Position numbers and translations under genes: made by a program. The notes under the pieces were generated by a model. It was not told where the DNA came from, searched no databases, and worked only from the letters and a program-made list of their open reading frames with translations. Source: Novosphingobium sp. (GTDB taxonomy: Bacteria > Pseudomonadota > Alphaproteobacteria > Sphingomonadales > Sphingomonadaceae). From it: a DNA stretch of 64,000 bases. This document shows, in pieces, positions 7,193 through 15,097 of the stretch (positions are counted from its first letter, which is position 1; each line of letters starts with the position of its first letter). The stretch is from the NCBI RefSeq assembly GCF_039595395.1, contig NZ_JBCNLP010000001.1, positions 744,001-808,000 on the forward strand, read 5' to 3'.

Positions 7193-8702
7193 GGCGGATC
7201 TCCCTGAGCATATCATAGCGATCGACATTGGCCTTGGGCTCCTGCGTCAGGCGCAAGGCCTGAGGCGCATCAATGGGCGATGCCGGAGGTGCCTTGCCGT
7301 CAATCAGTCGGTGCAACACGTTGAGAATGTGGGTCTTGGTGGCGACACCAGCTTCCAAGGCCAGCTCGACCGCACTCAGGACCGCCTGCTCGTCGTGGTG
7401 CAGCACCAGGGACAGGATCTCCACCATTTCCCTGTCTCCGCCGGAGCGCTTGAGGAGGTGGCTCTGCAAGTGCCGGAAGGCTTCAGGCATGTCCAGGAAG
7501 GGCGCACCATTGCGCAGGGCACCGGGTTTGCGCTGGACCACCGCCAGATAATGCCGCCAGTCATAGATCGTGCGACCGGGTTTGTGGTGGGAACGGTCGA
7601 TGAGCCGGACGTGCTCGCACACGATCTGGCCCTCGGCGGCGATGACCAGGCGATCGGGATAGACCCGCAGGCTGACTGGCCGGTTCGCAAAGGAAGCGGG
7701 CACGCTGTAACGGTTGCGCTCGAAGGCGATCAGGCAAGTGGGCGACACGCGCTTGGTCTGTTCGACAAAGCCATCGAAGGGCCTGCCCAGCGGCATCAGA
7801 CAGGAGGCTTCCTCAGCATGCACATCAGCCACGGTGCCGGGCATAAGGCCGTGCTGGATCTCGCCCCATTGCGCGATACATCGTTCTTCCAGCCAGGCGT
7901 TCAGCGCCGCCAAATCCCCAAAGCTGGGCATCGGCTGCCACAACCGCCGCCGGGCATCCTGCACGTTCTTCTCGACCTGCCCCTTCTCCCAGCCTGACGC
8001 TGGATTGCAGAAATCAGTCTCGAACAGGTAATGGCTGGCCATGGCGGCGAACCTGGCGTTGACCTGTCGCGCCTTGCCCGTCCCGATCTTGTCGACGGCG
8101 GTCCTCATATTGTCGAAGATCCCGCGCTGGGGCACGCCGCCCAGCACCCGAAAGGCCTGCGTCAGCGCGTCAAACAGCATCTCATGGGTTTGGAGCAAGT
8201 AGGCCCGCACGATAAAGGCGCGGCTGTGGGCCAGCTTGGTATGGGCAACCTGCAGCTTGGTCACCTTGCCGTCCAGCACGGCATAATCCTCGCTCCAGTC
8301 GAACTGGAAGGCCTCGCCGGGTTGGAAAACCAACGGCACGAATGTCCCGCGCCCGCTGGTTTGCTGTTCATACTGAAGATCGCTCCGCCATCGCCGGGCA
8401 AAGGCAGCCACCCGGTTATACGAGCCTTCGTACCCCAGCTTCACAAGGTCGACATACAACTGCTTGGCGGTCCGCTTCTGCTTGCGGGATTTCTTGGATT
8501 CCACCCGCAGCCACGCCGTCAGCTTCTCGGCGAAGGGATCGAGCTTGCTGGGGCGCACCGGCACCTTGAAACTGGGCTCCACCGTATCGGAACGCAGATA
8601 TTTGCGGATGGTGTTGCGCGACAGGCCGGTCCGTCGCTTGATCTCCCGAATGGGGATATCCTGCCGAAAATGCCATCGGCGGATCACACTGAGTAAGTCC
8701 AT
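7182..8702 (-). CDS. istA: IS21 transposase IstA
   Basis: 506 residues from ATG 8702 (MDLLSVIRRWHFRQD...); an in-frame upstream start at 8759 would lie in the terminal repeats. An N-terminal helix-turn-helix (IREIKRRTGLSRNTIRKYL) binds the terminal repeats. The DDE/RNase H fold catalytic residues are visible in FQFDWSEDYA, GIFDNMRTAVDK and GWEKGQVEKNV. A C-terminal beta-barrel carries RYSVPASFANRPV. It works with IstB to move the element. The frame is full-length and uninterrupted. Confidence 0.94.
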   Translation of the reverse strand: MDLLSVIRRWHFRQDIPIREIKRRTGLSRNTIRKYLRSDTVEPSFKVPVRPSKLDPFAEKLTAWLRVESKKSRKQKRTAKQLYVDLVKLGYEGSYNRVAAFARRWRSDLQYEQQTSGRGTFVPLVFQPGEAFQFDWSEDYAVLDGKVTKLQVAHTKLAHSRAFIVRAYLLQTHEMLFDALTQAFRVLGGVPQRGIFDNMRTAVDKIGTGKARQVNARFAAMASHYLFETDFCNPASGWEKGQVEKNVQDARRRLWQPMPSFGDLAALNAWLEERCIAQWGEIQHGLMPGTVADVHAEEASCLMPLGRPFDGFVEQTKRVSPTCLIAFERNRYSVPASFANRPVSLRVYPDRLVIAAEGQIVCEHVRLIDRSHHKPGRTIYDWRHYLAVVQRKPGALRNGAPFLDMPEAFRHLQSHLLKRSGGDREMVEILSLVLHHDEQAVLSAVELALEAGVATKTHILNVLHRLIDGKAPPASPIDAPQALRLTQEPKANVDRYDMLREIRHAS

Positions 8703-8782
8703 GTCGATCACTCCGAGACCCTCCGACTGACAGCCGGAGGGGAGGGAAACATGGGTCAATTCTCAGTGGAAACTTATCAGCT

Positions 8783-8812
8783 CCCCGGGTCACATCTCAG
8801 TGGCAATCAACA
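8783..8812 (-). repeat. IS21 right terminal inverted repeat
   Basis: 30 bp, an exact reverse complement of 6325-6354. The helicase reading frame resumes at the very next base, 8813. Confidence 0.92.
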
Positions 8813-10819
8813 CGTACGCCCAGCGAAGCGCCACCGGTTGTTCTCGAGCAGTCTGCGTCGCGTGCTGTGCTCTTTCGTAAAGGTGAAATCTTCAGCGAGC
8901 TTCGCGCACTTGGAGACGGCTTCAAAGATTATTTGGGGCGGTTTGGGTTCTCCGGCGAGCCGGTAAGGAATAATGGACAAGCGACCGAGGTGGTTCGCAC
9001 TATTGTCGACCGACTGGTCCAGGATCGGGTAGATATTGAAGCCTACGGAGGACCGCACCCGGACCAAGTCTATCGTCAGGCGATCTTGCGAATCAAGCAG
9101 CGTTACGAAGCTCACCTCTCAAATACCAACCAGATGGATTTCGCGCTTCTTGAGGCTCGTTTCCTGCAGCGGCTTGCGGAAGGACGCCTTCCGCGAAGCA
9201 TGCAGAATTTGCAGATGGTTCTAGTTGACGAATATCAGGATACTAATCCGTTACAGGAAGCGATATACTTTGAGTTGGTACGCCGAACGGGCGCCTCACT
9301 CACGGTAGTAGGTGATGACGATCAGGCACTCTATCGCTTCCGTGGCGCTACGATCGAACTCTTTCGTGATTTTCGTGAGCGGGCCGCCGCGCAATTGGGC
9401 TGCAGCGAACCCGGGCTAGTGTGCCTTGAAGAGAACTATCGTTCTTCCCAACAGATTATCGATTTTTTCTCTAATCATATCAACAACGATTCTGATTTTG
9501 AGCAGTCGCGCGTTCCCCTCCCCGCACCTTTCCTTCGCCAAGTCATACCGACCATGGGAGCAGCGCCGATCGGTGTTTTGGGAATGTTCCGCGATGATCC
9601 CGCTACGCTTGCGCATGATCTGGCGGACTTTCTCCACCGGGTGTTCCGCCAAGGTGGCCGTGTACCACTTCCCCATGAAAACACACTTGCAGAATCTATC
9701 CTGCCCTCCGAGGCTGGAGGCGATCTGGGTGACGCTGTGATGCTCGGGTCTACTGTTGCAGAGAGAGGGCGCCCTAGTTGGGGTAAGCCAGGCAAGCTGC
9801 GTTTCCCGTTCCACCTCCGTAACGAACTCGAGGCAAGAGGGCTGCACGTTTTTAATCCTCGCGGGTTAGCCCTACGTGATGTTGAAATTGTCAAAATTTT
9901 CTTGGGCTTGGTTTTGGAGTGTTTAGATCCTTCACCGGAGCCGGGTGTGAGAGGGCCACGGCAGGGCGCTATTTATCTTACAAATGAGGCGAACGAATTC
10001 CTGGATGCTTGGCGCGCCGCAGCAGGATCAAAGCTGGCCCTTAATGAGCGAAGTGCACGGGGTGAACTGCTTTCCGACAAGGTTGCCCGATGGCGCCGCC
10101 TCGCCGTCCAGGGGCAGGACCGCGAGTCAGAATGGCCGTTGCTCGACATTTTTTATAGCTTTCTGCCATGGTTTCCTGCGTTCCAAGATGATCCTGAGGC
10201 TCAAGTCTATCTTGAGGCTATCACTCGCACAGTAGCTGCTGCCTCTACTTTTTCCGGATATAAGGCCGCAGTACAGCGGGATTCGCCGCACCGCGAGAGG
10301 TCCATTGACGGAGCGATTCGAGATGTGCTCGTTCCCATCGCAGAGGACCTCGTTGCCGTAGATGAGGAGATCATGCCGAGTGTTCCGCGTGATCGGCTCA
10401 ACATAATGACTATTCACCAGGCGAAGGGGCTCGAGTTTCCCCTGGTCATTGTAGATGTCTCTTCGGACTTCGACAAAGCTCATGCTGCCCAGAGATTTAA
10501 GCGCTTCCCGGTGCAGGAGAGCACGGTTGCGAGGCTAGAGAACGATCTCGCAGATGTCACACCTGTTGGGCCGGCCAGACGCAAACGGACCGGCATGCAG
10601 CGCACCTTCGAAGATCTGATCCGGCTTTACTACGTAGCTTATAGTCGACCTCAGAGCCTTTTAATGCTGGTGGGATGTCAGCAAGGTCTCCAGTATCGCA
10701 CCAAGATTAAAAACGTGGCTAAATTCTGGCGCAGCGATGAATCTTGGCCTTGGGTTAGCGATCCCACTCTCAAGCGCCCGCCCATCGATGCAGACCAAAT
10801 CCCATTTGTGAGGATCTGA
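8813..10819 (+). pseudogene. UvrD/Rep-type superfamily 1 helicase lacking its 5' end
   Basis: The frame is open from the IS end at 8813 (RTPSEAPPVVLEQ...); the first in-frame start is GTG 8867. Present are motif II VLVDEYQD, motif III VVGDDDQALYRFRGA, motif IV LEENYRSS, motif V NIMTIHQAKGLEFP and motif VI YVAYSRPQ. The Walker A motif and Q motif, which should lie 80-120 residues before DEYQD, are absent, so any product from GTG 8867 (650 aa) cannot bind ATP normally. The following nuclease gene begins 1 nt after the stop. Helicase-nuclease pairs of this type act like AddAB/RecBCD in end processing or in phage defence. Cause of loss: the IS-associated deletion. Confidence 0.85.
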
Positions 10820-10820
10820 C

Positions 10821-12002
10821 ATGCGGCTTGCCCGGAAACATCCAGATCGTATTGTCCCAGAATATTCTCTAACCGGTGATCTGCTCTCGTTTAGACGGTG
10901 CGCACGCCAGTATCGCTACCAAAATGGAAGTTCACTCCCACCATCCAGGCCTGTTCAGCTTTGGTATGGCGAGTTTATCCATGGGTTGCTTGAAAACGTA
11001 TATCGTCTCTGGCGTAGCAGGGGTGGGTTGCCATTCCCGGTGCCCTATACGCGTTTAACGCTTGAAGACCCAGTCGATGCTCCTCCGCCCGGGCTTGCCG
11101 ATTTTGACCTGCGCTATCTGGGTTGGCCAGTTGAAGAATCTCTCCTCAACCAGAACAAGCGGGCGCGCAGCCGTAAGGCAAGGCTGGCTGCCTACAGGCG
11201 GGCTGAGGCGACGGTCAACATGCTCGCGCCGCATCTCTTTCCTCTTATCGCGGAAGCCGAAGAACGCGTTATCGGAACGCGGATGATTCCAGGCACAGCC
11301 TCAGTCGAGAACCGGGCTGAGCGCTATGCACTAACTGGAGTCATCGATGTGCTAACAGAGATTGAACTGGGGACCGCCGAGACGGGCAACTTGATCCGTC
11401 AAGCCGTACAGTCGGTGTGCCCTGACTTGGCTGGAGAGTTCGAGGTTATCGTTGACTATAAGGGCACTCGTAGGCCTGATACCACCACCGCTGAGTGGAG
11501 AGAAGGGGAGTGGCAGGTTCAAACTTATGCTTGGCTACGTCATGAGCAACGACGGAGCCGGCGTGTCGCAGCGGGAATCCTAATTTACGTGAACGAACTG
11601 TCACCTGGTGATGGCGATGTTCTCGCGCTGAAAACTGCTATGCGGCAAAATCGAACAGACGTCTTGCCCTTTCTGGACAGCGACAAGCGCATGCTTGAGA
11701 ACTGGCGTCCCGGCGCTCGTCCCGATTTTAGTGATGATTTTCTATTCAGTCGAGCTGTGCGTGTCATTCGAGTAGATGATGCAAGCATAGATGAGGCAAC
11801 CGGGGCATTTGACCAGACTGTTTCAAGTATTGAAATGTGCGTTCGCCAGGAGGAGCAGGCGGTAAGTATTCTCAGCACCTGGAGCGATAATTGCATTGAT
11901 CAGAAAACATGTGCGGCATGTGATTTTCGTTACTTCTGTGATGGCTATCAGAGGAATGGAAATATTGTTGGAAATGAGGACGATGTCCTAGACGAAATTT
12001 AA
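10821..12002 (+). CDS. PD-(D/E)XK nuclease with Fe-S cluster (RecB/Cas4/AddB-like)
   Basis: A 393-residue protein starting 1 nt after the helicase stop, so translation is coupled. Motifs in order: LSFRRCARQYRY with C27, IHGLLE with H54, a mid-protein acidic strand (YALTGVIDVL), VIVDYKGTRRPDT as the D-x-K core, and WQVQTYAW as the QxxxY motif. The C-terminus has C364-x2-C367-x5-C373, which together with C27 makes the four-Cys cluster seen in AddB- and Cas4-type nucleases. It is probably an exonuclease working with the upstream helicase, which is now broken. The gene itself looks intact. Its GC content is lower than that of the chromosomal genes to the right. Confidence 0.82.
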   Translation: MRLARKHPDRIVPEYSLTGDLLSFRRCARQYRYQNGSSLPPSRPVQLWYGEFIHGLLENVYRLWRSRGGLPFPVPYTRLTLEDPVDAPPPGLADFDLRYLGWPVEESLLNQNKRARSRKARLAAYRRAEATVNMLAPHLFPLIAEAEERVIGTRMIPGTASVENRAERYALTGVIDVLTEIELGTAETGNLIRQAVQSVCPDLAGEFEVIVDYKGTRRPDTTTAEWREGEWQVQTYAWLRHEQRRSRRVAAGILIYVNELSPGDGDVLALKTAMRQNRTDVLPFLDSDKRMLENWRPGARPDFSDDFLFSRAVRVIRVDDASIDEATGAFDQTVSSIEMCVRQEEQAVSILSTWSDNCIDQKTCAACDFRYFCDGYQRNGNIVGNEDDVLDEI

Positions 12003-12026
12003 TGCAAAGCGTGGAACTTAAGTAAG

Positions 12027-12857
12027 ATGACTGAAAAGAGAGAATTGGGCGTCTTGAAAGCATTCTGGCTTTCACTGGTTGGGAGGACTCTCGATTGTTT
12101 CCCGCTGCCTGAAAAGGGCGGAGACCCTGATGTGGCGAGCCCAGGAACGATTATCTCGCAAATCAAACTGTCCACTGAAAAGTGGGCAGGTGCTTCCTTA
12201 CCCAAGGGCTACGAGATTGATGATGCGATTAATTTAGCGAAAAACTCTCTAGCTGAAGTGAAGGCTCTAACAGAGTATCAGGACGGGAAGGCGTCTCGAC
12301 TTCTTACTGTAACCTCGTTTATAGGCGCGCTTGGTGGCGTTCTTTTTAATGCATTTATTGCAAATTATCCAGTTGAAAGGATGAATATTCTTTCAAGTTG
12401 GGGGTATTTTTTAATTTCATCGACGTATCTATCGTTCTTTTTGTTTGGACTTTTTGCGCTTAGTGGTGCGCTTGTTACATTTCACGCAACTCGCACACGT
12501 TTCAAATATCCAAAGATGCAAATGTTGGCAGGCGGAGTGCCGAGATCATTTCTGTTTTATGATGGAATCATAAGCGTTCCTCCAAAGGATTGGGCGGAAA
12601 GCTTTATCCAGACACCGCCTTCTGGTGCGGTGGTACAAGACCTTAGAATGGCCTATCTCAAGAACTACGTAAGCGAAACCTACCTAGTAGCTGCGAAGAC
12701 AGCAGACAAATTGCGGTTTCTTGAGCCAGCGCAGCGACTGCTGGCGTGGTCTTTCAGCGCTCTGCTTGCATTTGTAATATTGTTTGCCTTTTCGGGGGTA
12801 TCTATAACCCCAATCAAGGCGCCCAATTCAGCGGAATGTTCTAGCACCTCAAACTAA
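12027..12857 (+). CDS. Membrane protein of unknown family, possible defence effector
   Basis: A 276-residue protein starting 24 nt after the nuclease gene. Residues 1-85 are soluble. A helix EVKALTEYQDGKASRLLTVTS leads into three hydrophobic segments at about 96-122, 128-156 and 246-268; a soluble domain lies between the second and third. The layout of a charged amphipathic helix with a K-A-S motif leading straight into membrane segments recalls the TM effectors of Pycsar/CBASS-like systems, but no diagnostic motif is present. Strong AT bias and low GC mark it as foreign. I do not recognise the family. Position directly after a helicase-nuclease pair suggests cargo of the same island. Confidence 0.6.
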   Translation: MTEKRELGVLKAFWLSLVGRTLDCFPLPEKGGDPDVASPGTIISQIKLSTEKWAGASLPKGYEIDDAINLAKNSLAEVKALTEYQDGKASRLLTVTSFIGALGGVLFNAFIANYPVERMNILSSWGYFLISSTYLSFFLFGLFALSGALVTFHATRTRFKYPKMQMLAGGVPRSFLFYDGIISVPPKDWAESFIQTPPSGAVVQDLRMAYLKNYVSETYLVAAKTADKLRFLEPAQRLLAWSFSALLAFVILFAFSGVSITPIKAPNSAECSSTSN

Positions 12858-12902
12858 GCTGCCAACCTTCTTTCTGTGTGGGCTAGCGGGCGGGCGTTGC
12901 AG

Positions 12903-12935
12903 GCACTAGATTCTCCTTGAAGGAGAATCTAGTGC
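12903..12935 (+). promoter_or_regulatory. Perfect 33-nt palindrome enclosing the RBS and start of the HAD gene
   Basis: Arms GCACTAGATTCTCCTT (12903-12918) and its exact complement (12920-12935) flank a single G at 12919. The right arm contains AAGGAG (12920-12925) and the GTG start (12932-12934). As RNA this would be a 16-bp stem hiding the ribosome-binding site and start codon. As DNA it could be a dimeric repressor operator. Confidence 0.75.
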
Positions 12936-13720
12936 TAGACCGGCTGGATGACAGGAAGACGGCTTTTTTGGACGCTGATAACACGCTTTGGGATACTGAT
13001 GGCGTATTTGCAGCAGCGCAGTTGCTCCTTTGGGAGGAGGTTAAACACGAGTTGCGCGTTGACGTTCCCGATGTCGATCCGCTCGCTTTTCTTCGATCCG
13101 TCGATCAAGCTATAGCCGAACGCCATCAAGACGGATTGCGATACCCAGCACGCTTGCTCGTGCGTGGACTTGAGAGAGCAATCGCCGGGGAACCCGCCGA
13201 TACGGCCGCGCGAGCGGTTTGTCGCGGCCATCACCGTTTTCGCATAGTTGATAGCAGAGCTGAGTTTATTCTTGAAACCTATTATCGAGCGCTCCGGGCG
13301 CTACCGGATCTTAGGAAAGGGGTGTGCGAGGGTCTGCGCGCGTTGAATGAAGCGGGGGTGCGTTTATTGATAATTAGCGAGGGCTCCAAGCGCCGAGTCG
13401 AGGAAACAGCCGCCCGTCACGGCCTTTTGTCGCAGTTTGAGCGAGTCATTGAAGGACGTAAGCGGCCAGAGTTATATCGACGGATTTTGTCCGCCAGTCG
13501 AGCCGTTGGCCGGGCATTCATGATAGGTGATCAACTCGATCGGGACGTCCTTCCGGCCAAAGCTGCGGGATTGGAAACGATTCATTTTCCTGGCAATTTT
13601 CAGCCGCGTTGGTCGCTATCGCTGCCTGCTAGTGCGGCAGATCATGTTGTTCATGATTTTTCCCTTGTTCCGTCTATTATTTCCGGTGATGCATTAACGG
13701 AAGATCCTAATACGGCTTAG
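12932..13720 (+). CDS. HAD-superfamily hydrolase
   Basis: 262 residues from GTG 12932, chosen because AAGGAG lies 6 nt upstream; the longer TTG 12917 form would start inside the hairpin loop with no RBS. HAD motifs: motif I FLDADNTLWDTDG (nucleophile and general acid Asp), motif II LLIISEGS, motif III Lys in EGRKRPELY, and motif IV MIGDQLDRDV. A helical cap lies between motifs I and II. The likely reaction is hydrolysis of a small phosphate ester or nucleotide; the substrate is unknown. It is the last gene of the AT-rich island, 74 nt after the membrane protein gene. Translation is likely controlled by the palindrome. Confidence 0.82.
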   Translation: MLDRLDDRKTAFLDADNTLWDTDGVFAAAQLLLWEEVKHELRVDVPDVDPLAFLRSVDQAIAERHQDGLRYPARLLVRGLERAIAGEPADTAARAVCRGHHRFRIVDSRAEFILETYYRALRALPDLRKGVCEGLRALNEAGVRLLIISEGSKRRVEETAARHGLLSQFERVIEGRKRPELYRRILSASRAVGRAFMIGDQLDRDVLPAKAAGLETIHFPGNFQPRWSLSLPASAADHVVHDFSLVPSIISGDALTEDPNTA

Positions 13721-14148
13721 ATTTATTGGTTTTATTGTTTGATTGATCTGCTTTTTATATTCAATGGCGCCATGAAATAAGCCTCCGTAAGGATCTATTT
13801 ATGGATACGCGTGTTAGTGCCGATACAGGAAAATTTAATATATTGGGTCTGAGGTGCGCCGTGAAGTTGGTTTCTGAAGCGGCTGTTGTCGCCCATCGCT
13901 CAAGGTGCTACACATTTTAGCGAGAGATCCACATTCAAGATTCCGTGTTTACGCTTCGAACCAAGCCATGGAAAAGGGGGTGGGGCTTTATGTGGGGTTC
14001 TTTCAAAAGAACTTTAGATTATTATTGATTTTAAATCAGATACATAATGTTTATTTTCGATTCCCGCTACCCGCTCCAATCCCTTGATTTTTATTAATTA
14101 TGTGGGGGTGAGAGCATTGCCTCGCCTGGCTGCTCTATCGTGCCACAT
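13721..14148. other. AT-rich intergenic region at the island edge
   Basis: No known gene is visible. The stretch is markedly AT-rich, then changes abruptly near 14.1 kb to the GC-rich chromosomal style. No tRNA gene or direct-repeat attachment site was found. A 39-codon frame at 13801-13920 is listed separately. This is the most likely right boundary of the accessory region. Confidence 0.5.
13801..13920 (+). CDS. Possible 39-residue small protein
   Basis: ATG 13801 follows TAAGGA by 7 nt, an unusually good ribosome-binding site for this otherwise empty AT-rich stretch. The product (MDTRVSADTGKFNILG...) has no recognisable domain or clear membrane helix. It may be real or a chance frame. No homology can be claimed. 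Confidence 0.25.
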   Translation: MDTRVSADTGKFNILGLRCAVKLVSEAAVVAHRSRCYTF

Positions 14149-14175
14149 CTGCGGTAAGGATCATCCCTACCGCAG
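14149..14175 (-). terminator. Hairpin downstream of sodB
   Basis: CTGCGGTAAGGAT and ATCCCTACCGCAG form a 13-bp stem with one mismatch and a one-base loop, 14 nt past the sodB stop codon on its strand. No T run follows. It fits a transcription end or 3' stabiliser. Confidence 0.5.
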
Positions 14176-14188
14176 ACGCTGCATCTCA

Positions 14189-14914
14189 TCACGCCGCAGC
14201 AGCAAACCGGCGCGAAGCATTCTCCCAATTCAGGAGCTTGTGGATCACCCCGTCCACATAATCGACGCGGCGGTTCTGCTCGTCGAGGTAATAGGCGTGC
14301 TCCCAGACGTCGATCACCAGCAGCGGCACCGCGCCCGAAGCCAGCGGATTGTCCGCATTCGACGTCGCCACCACCTTCAGCTTGCCGCCATCCAGCACCA
14401 GCCAGGCCCAGCCGCTGCCGAACTGGCCCACCGCCGCCTTGGCCAACTCGCTCTCCAGCGCGGCCTGGGTCTGGAAATCCCGCGCAATCGCGGCGGCCAG
14501 CGCCGCCGAAGGCGCCGAAACCTTGGGGCTCAGGCTCTGCCAATAGAGATTGTGGTTCCACGCCTGCGCGGCATTGTTGAAGATGGCGCGGCGCTCCGGA
14601 TTGCCGGCGCTGGCCAGCACCACCTCCTCAAGGCTGGCGGTGGCCAGCGGCGTGCCTGCCACCAGCTTGCCCAGATTGGTGAAATAACCGGCGTGATGCT
14701 TGTTGTAGTGGAAGTCCACCGTGCGCGCCGAAATCACCGGAGCCAGCGCGTCAGGCGCGAAGGGCAGGGCGGGCAGCGTCTGGGGCGATTTGTCGATCAG
14801 GCGCGGCGCTTGCTTGCTGTCGGCCGCGCGGGCGGTGGTCGCTCCCGCCATCAGGGCCAGGCCCCCGGTCACGCCTACAGACTGGATGAAACCTCGGCGG
14901 CTGTCGCTGTGCAT
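14189..14914 (-). CDS. sodB: Exported iron superoxide dismutase
   Basis: A 241-residue protein. It begins with a twin-arginine-type leader (SRRGFIQSVGVTGGLALMAGATTARA), so it is exported folded to the periplasm. The mature part is a Fe/Mn superoxide dismutase: HYNKHHAGYF supplies the first ligand helix, FNNAAQAWNHNLYW carries the second His and the Gln typical of the iron form, and DVWEHAYYLD carries the last Asp and His ligands. It removes superoxide outside the cytoplasm. The usual 193-residue family length is extended only by the leader. It is divergent from ada with about 180 bp between starts; a shared stress-responsive region is possible but no site is visible. Confidence 0.93.
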   Translation of the reverse strand: MHSDSRRGFIQSVGVTGGLALMAGATTARAADSKQAPRLIDKSPQTLPALPFAPDALAPVISARTVDFHYNKHHAGYFTNLGKLVAGTPLATASLEEVVLASAGNPERRAIFNNAAQAWNHNLYWQSLSPKVSAPSAALAAAIARDFQTQAALESELAKAAVGQFGSGWAWLVLDGGKLKVVATSNADNPLASGAVPLLVIDVWEHAYYLDEQNRRVDYVDGVIHKLLNWENASRRFAAAA

Positions 14915-15097
14915 GTCACTCTCCTTCGGGGGTATTCTTCACGTTATGGCATAGACTTGCGCCCCGATCATCCTCGGAAATCTCATAGCAGCGCCCCGTG
15001 TTGCGGGCTCCGATAGCGTGATTTGATCGCAAGAACCGACACGCACCCGGCCCCCGTCACAGCCATAACCCCGGCATGCCTTCGCAGGAGATGCCCC

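Larger units (their letters stand above)
6325..8812 (-). mobile_element. IS21-family insertion sequence, complete
   Basis: A 2488-bp element bounded by 30-bp perfect inverted repeats starting TGTTGATTGCCACTGAGATG, with a second internal repeat TGAGAATTGACCC near each end (6361-6373 and, inverted, 8753-8765). Multiple terminal repeats, TG...CA ends and the istA-istB gene order are family hallmarks. The flanks (AGGC on the left, CGTA on the right) share no 4-8 bp duplication. Both flanking genes are broken, by different deletions. The element itself appears intact. Confidence 0.93.

Noticed and set aside
8703..8759. An upstream start for istA at 8759
   Set aside because: It would place coding sequence in the terminal repeat region; MDLLSVIRRWHFRQD at 8702 is the usual IstA N-terminus.
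12917..12931. TTG 12917 as the start of the HAD gene
   Set aside because: It lies in the palindrome loop with no RBS, whereas GTG 12932 has AAGGAG at ideal spacing.
13905..14087. A 60-codon plus-strand frame in the AT-rich gap
   Set aside because: No RBS, biased composition and no motif; the competing frame at 13801 has a much better start signal.
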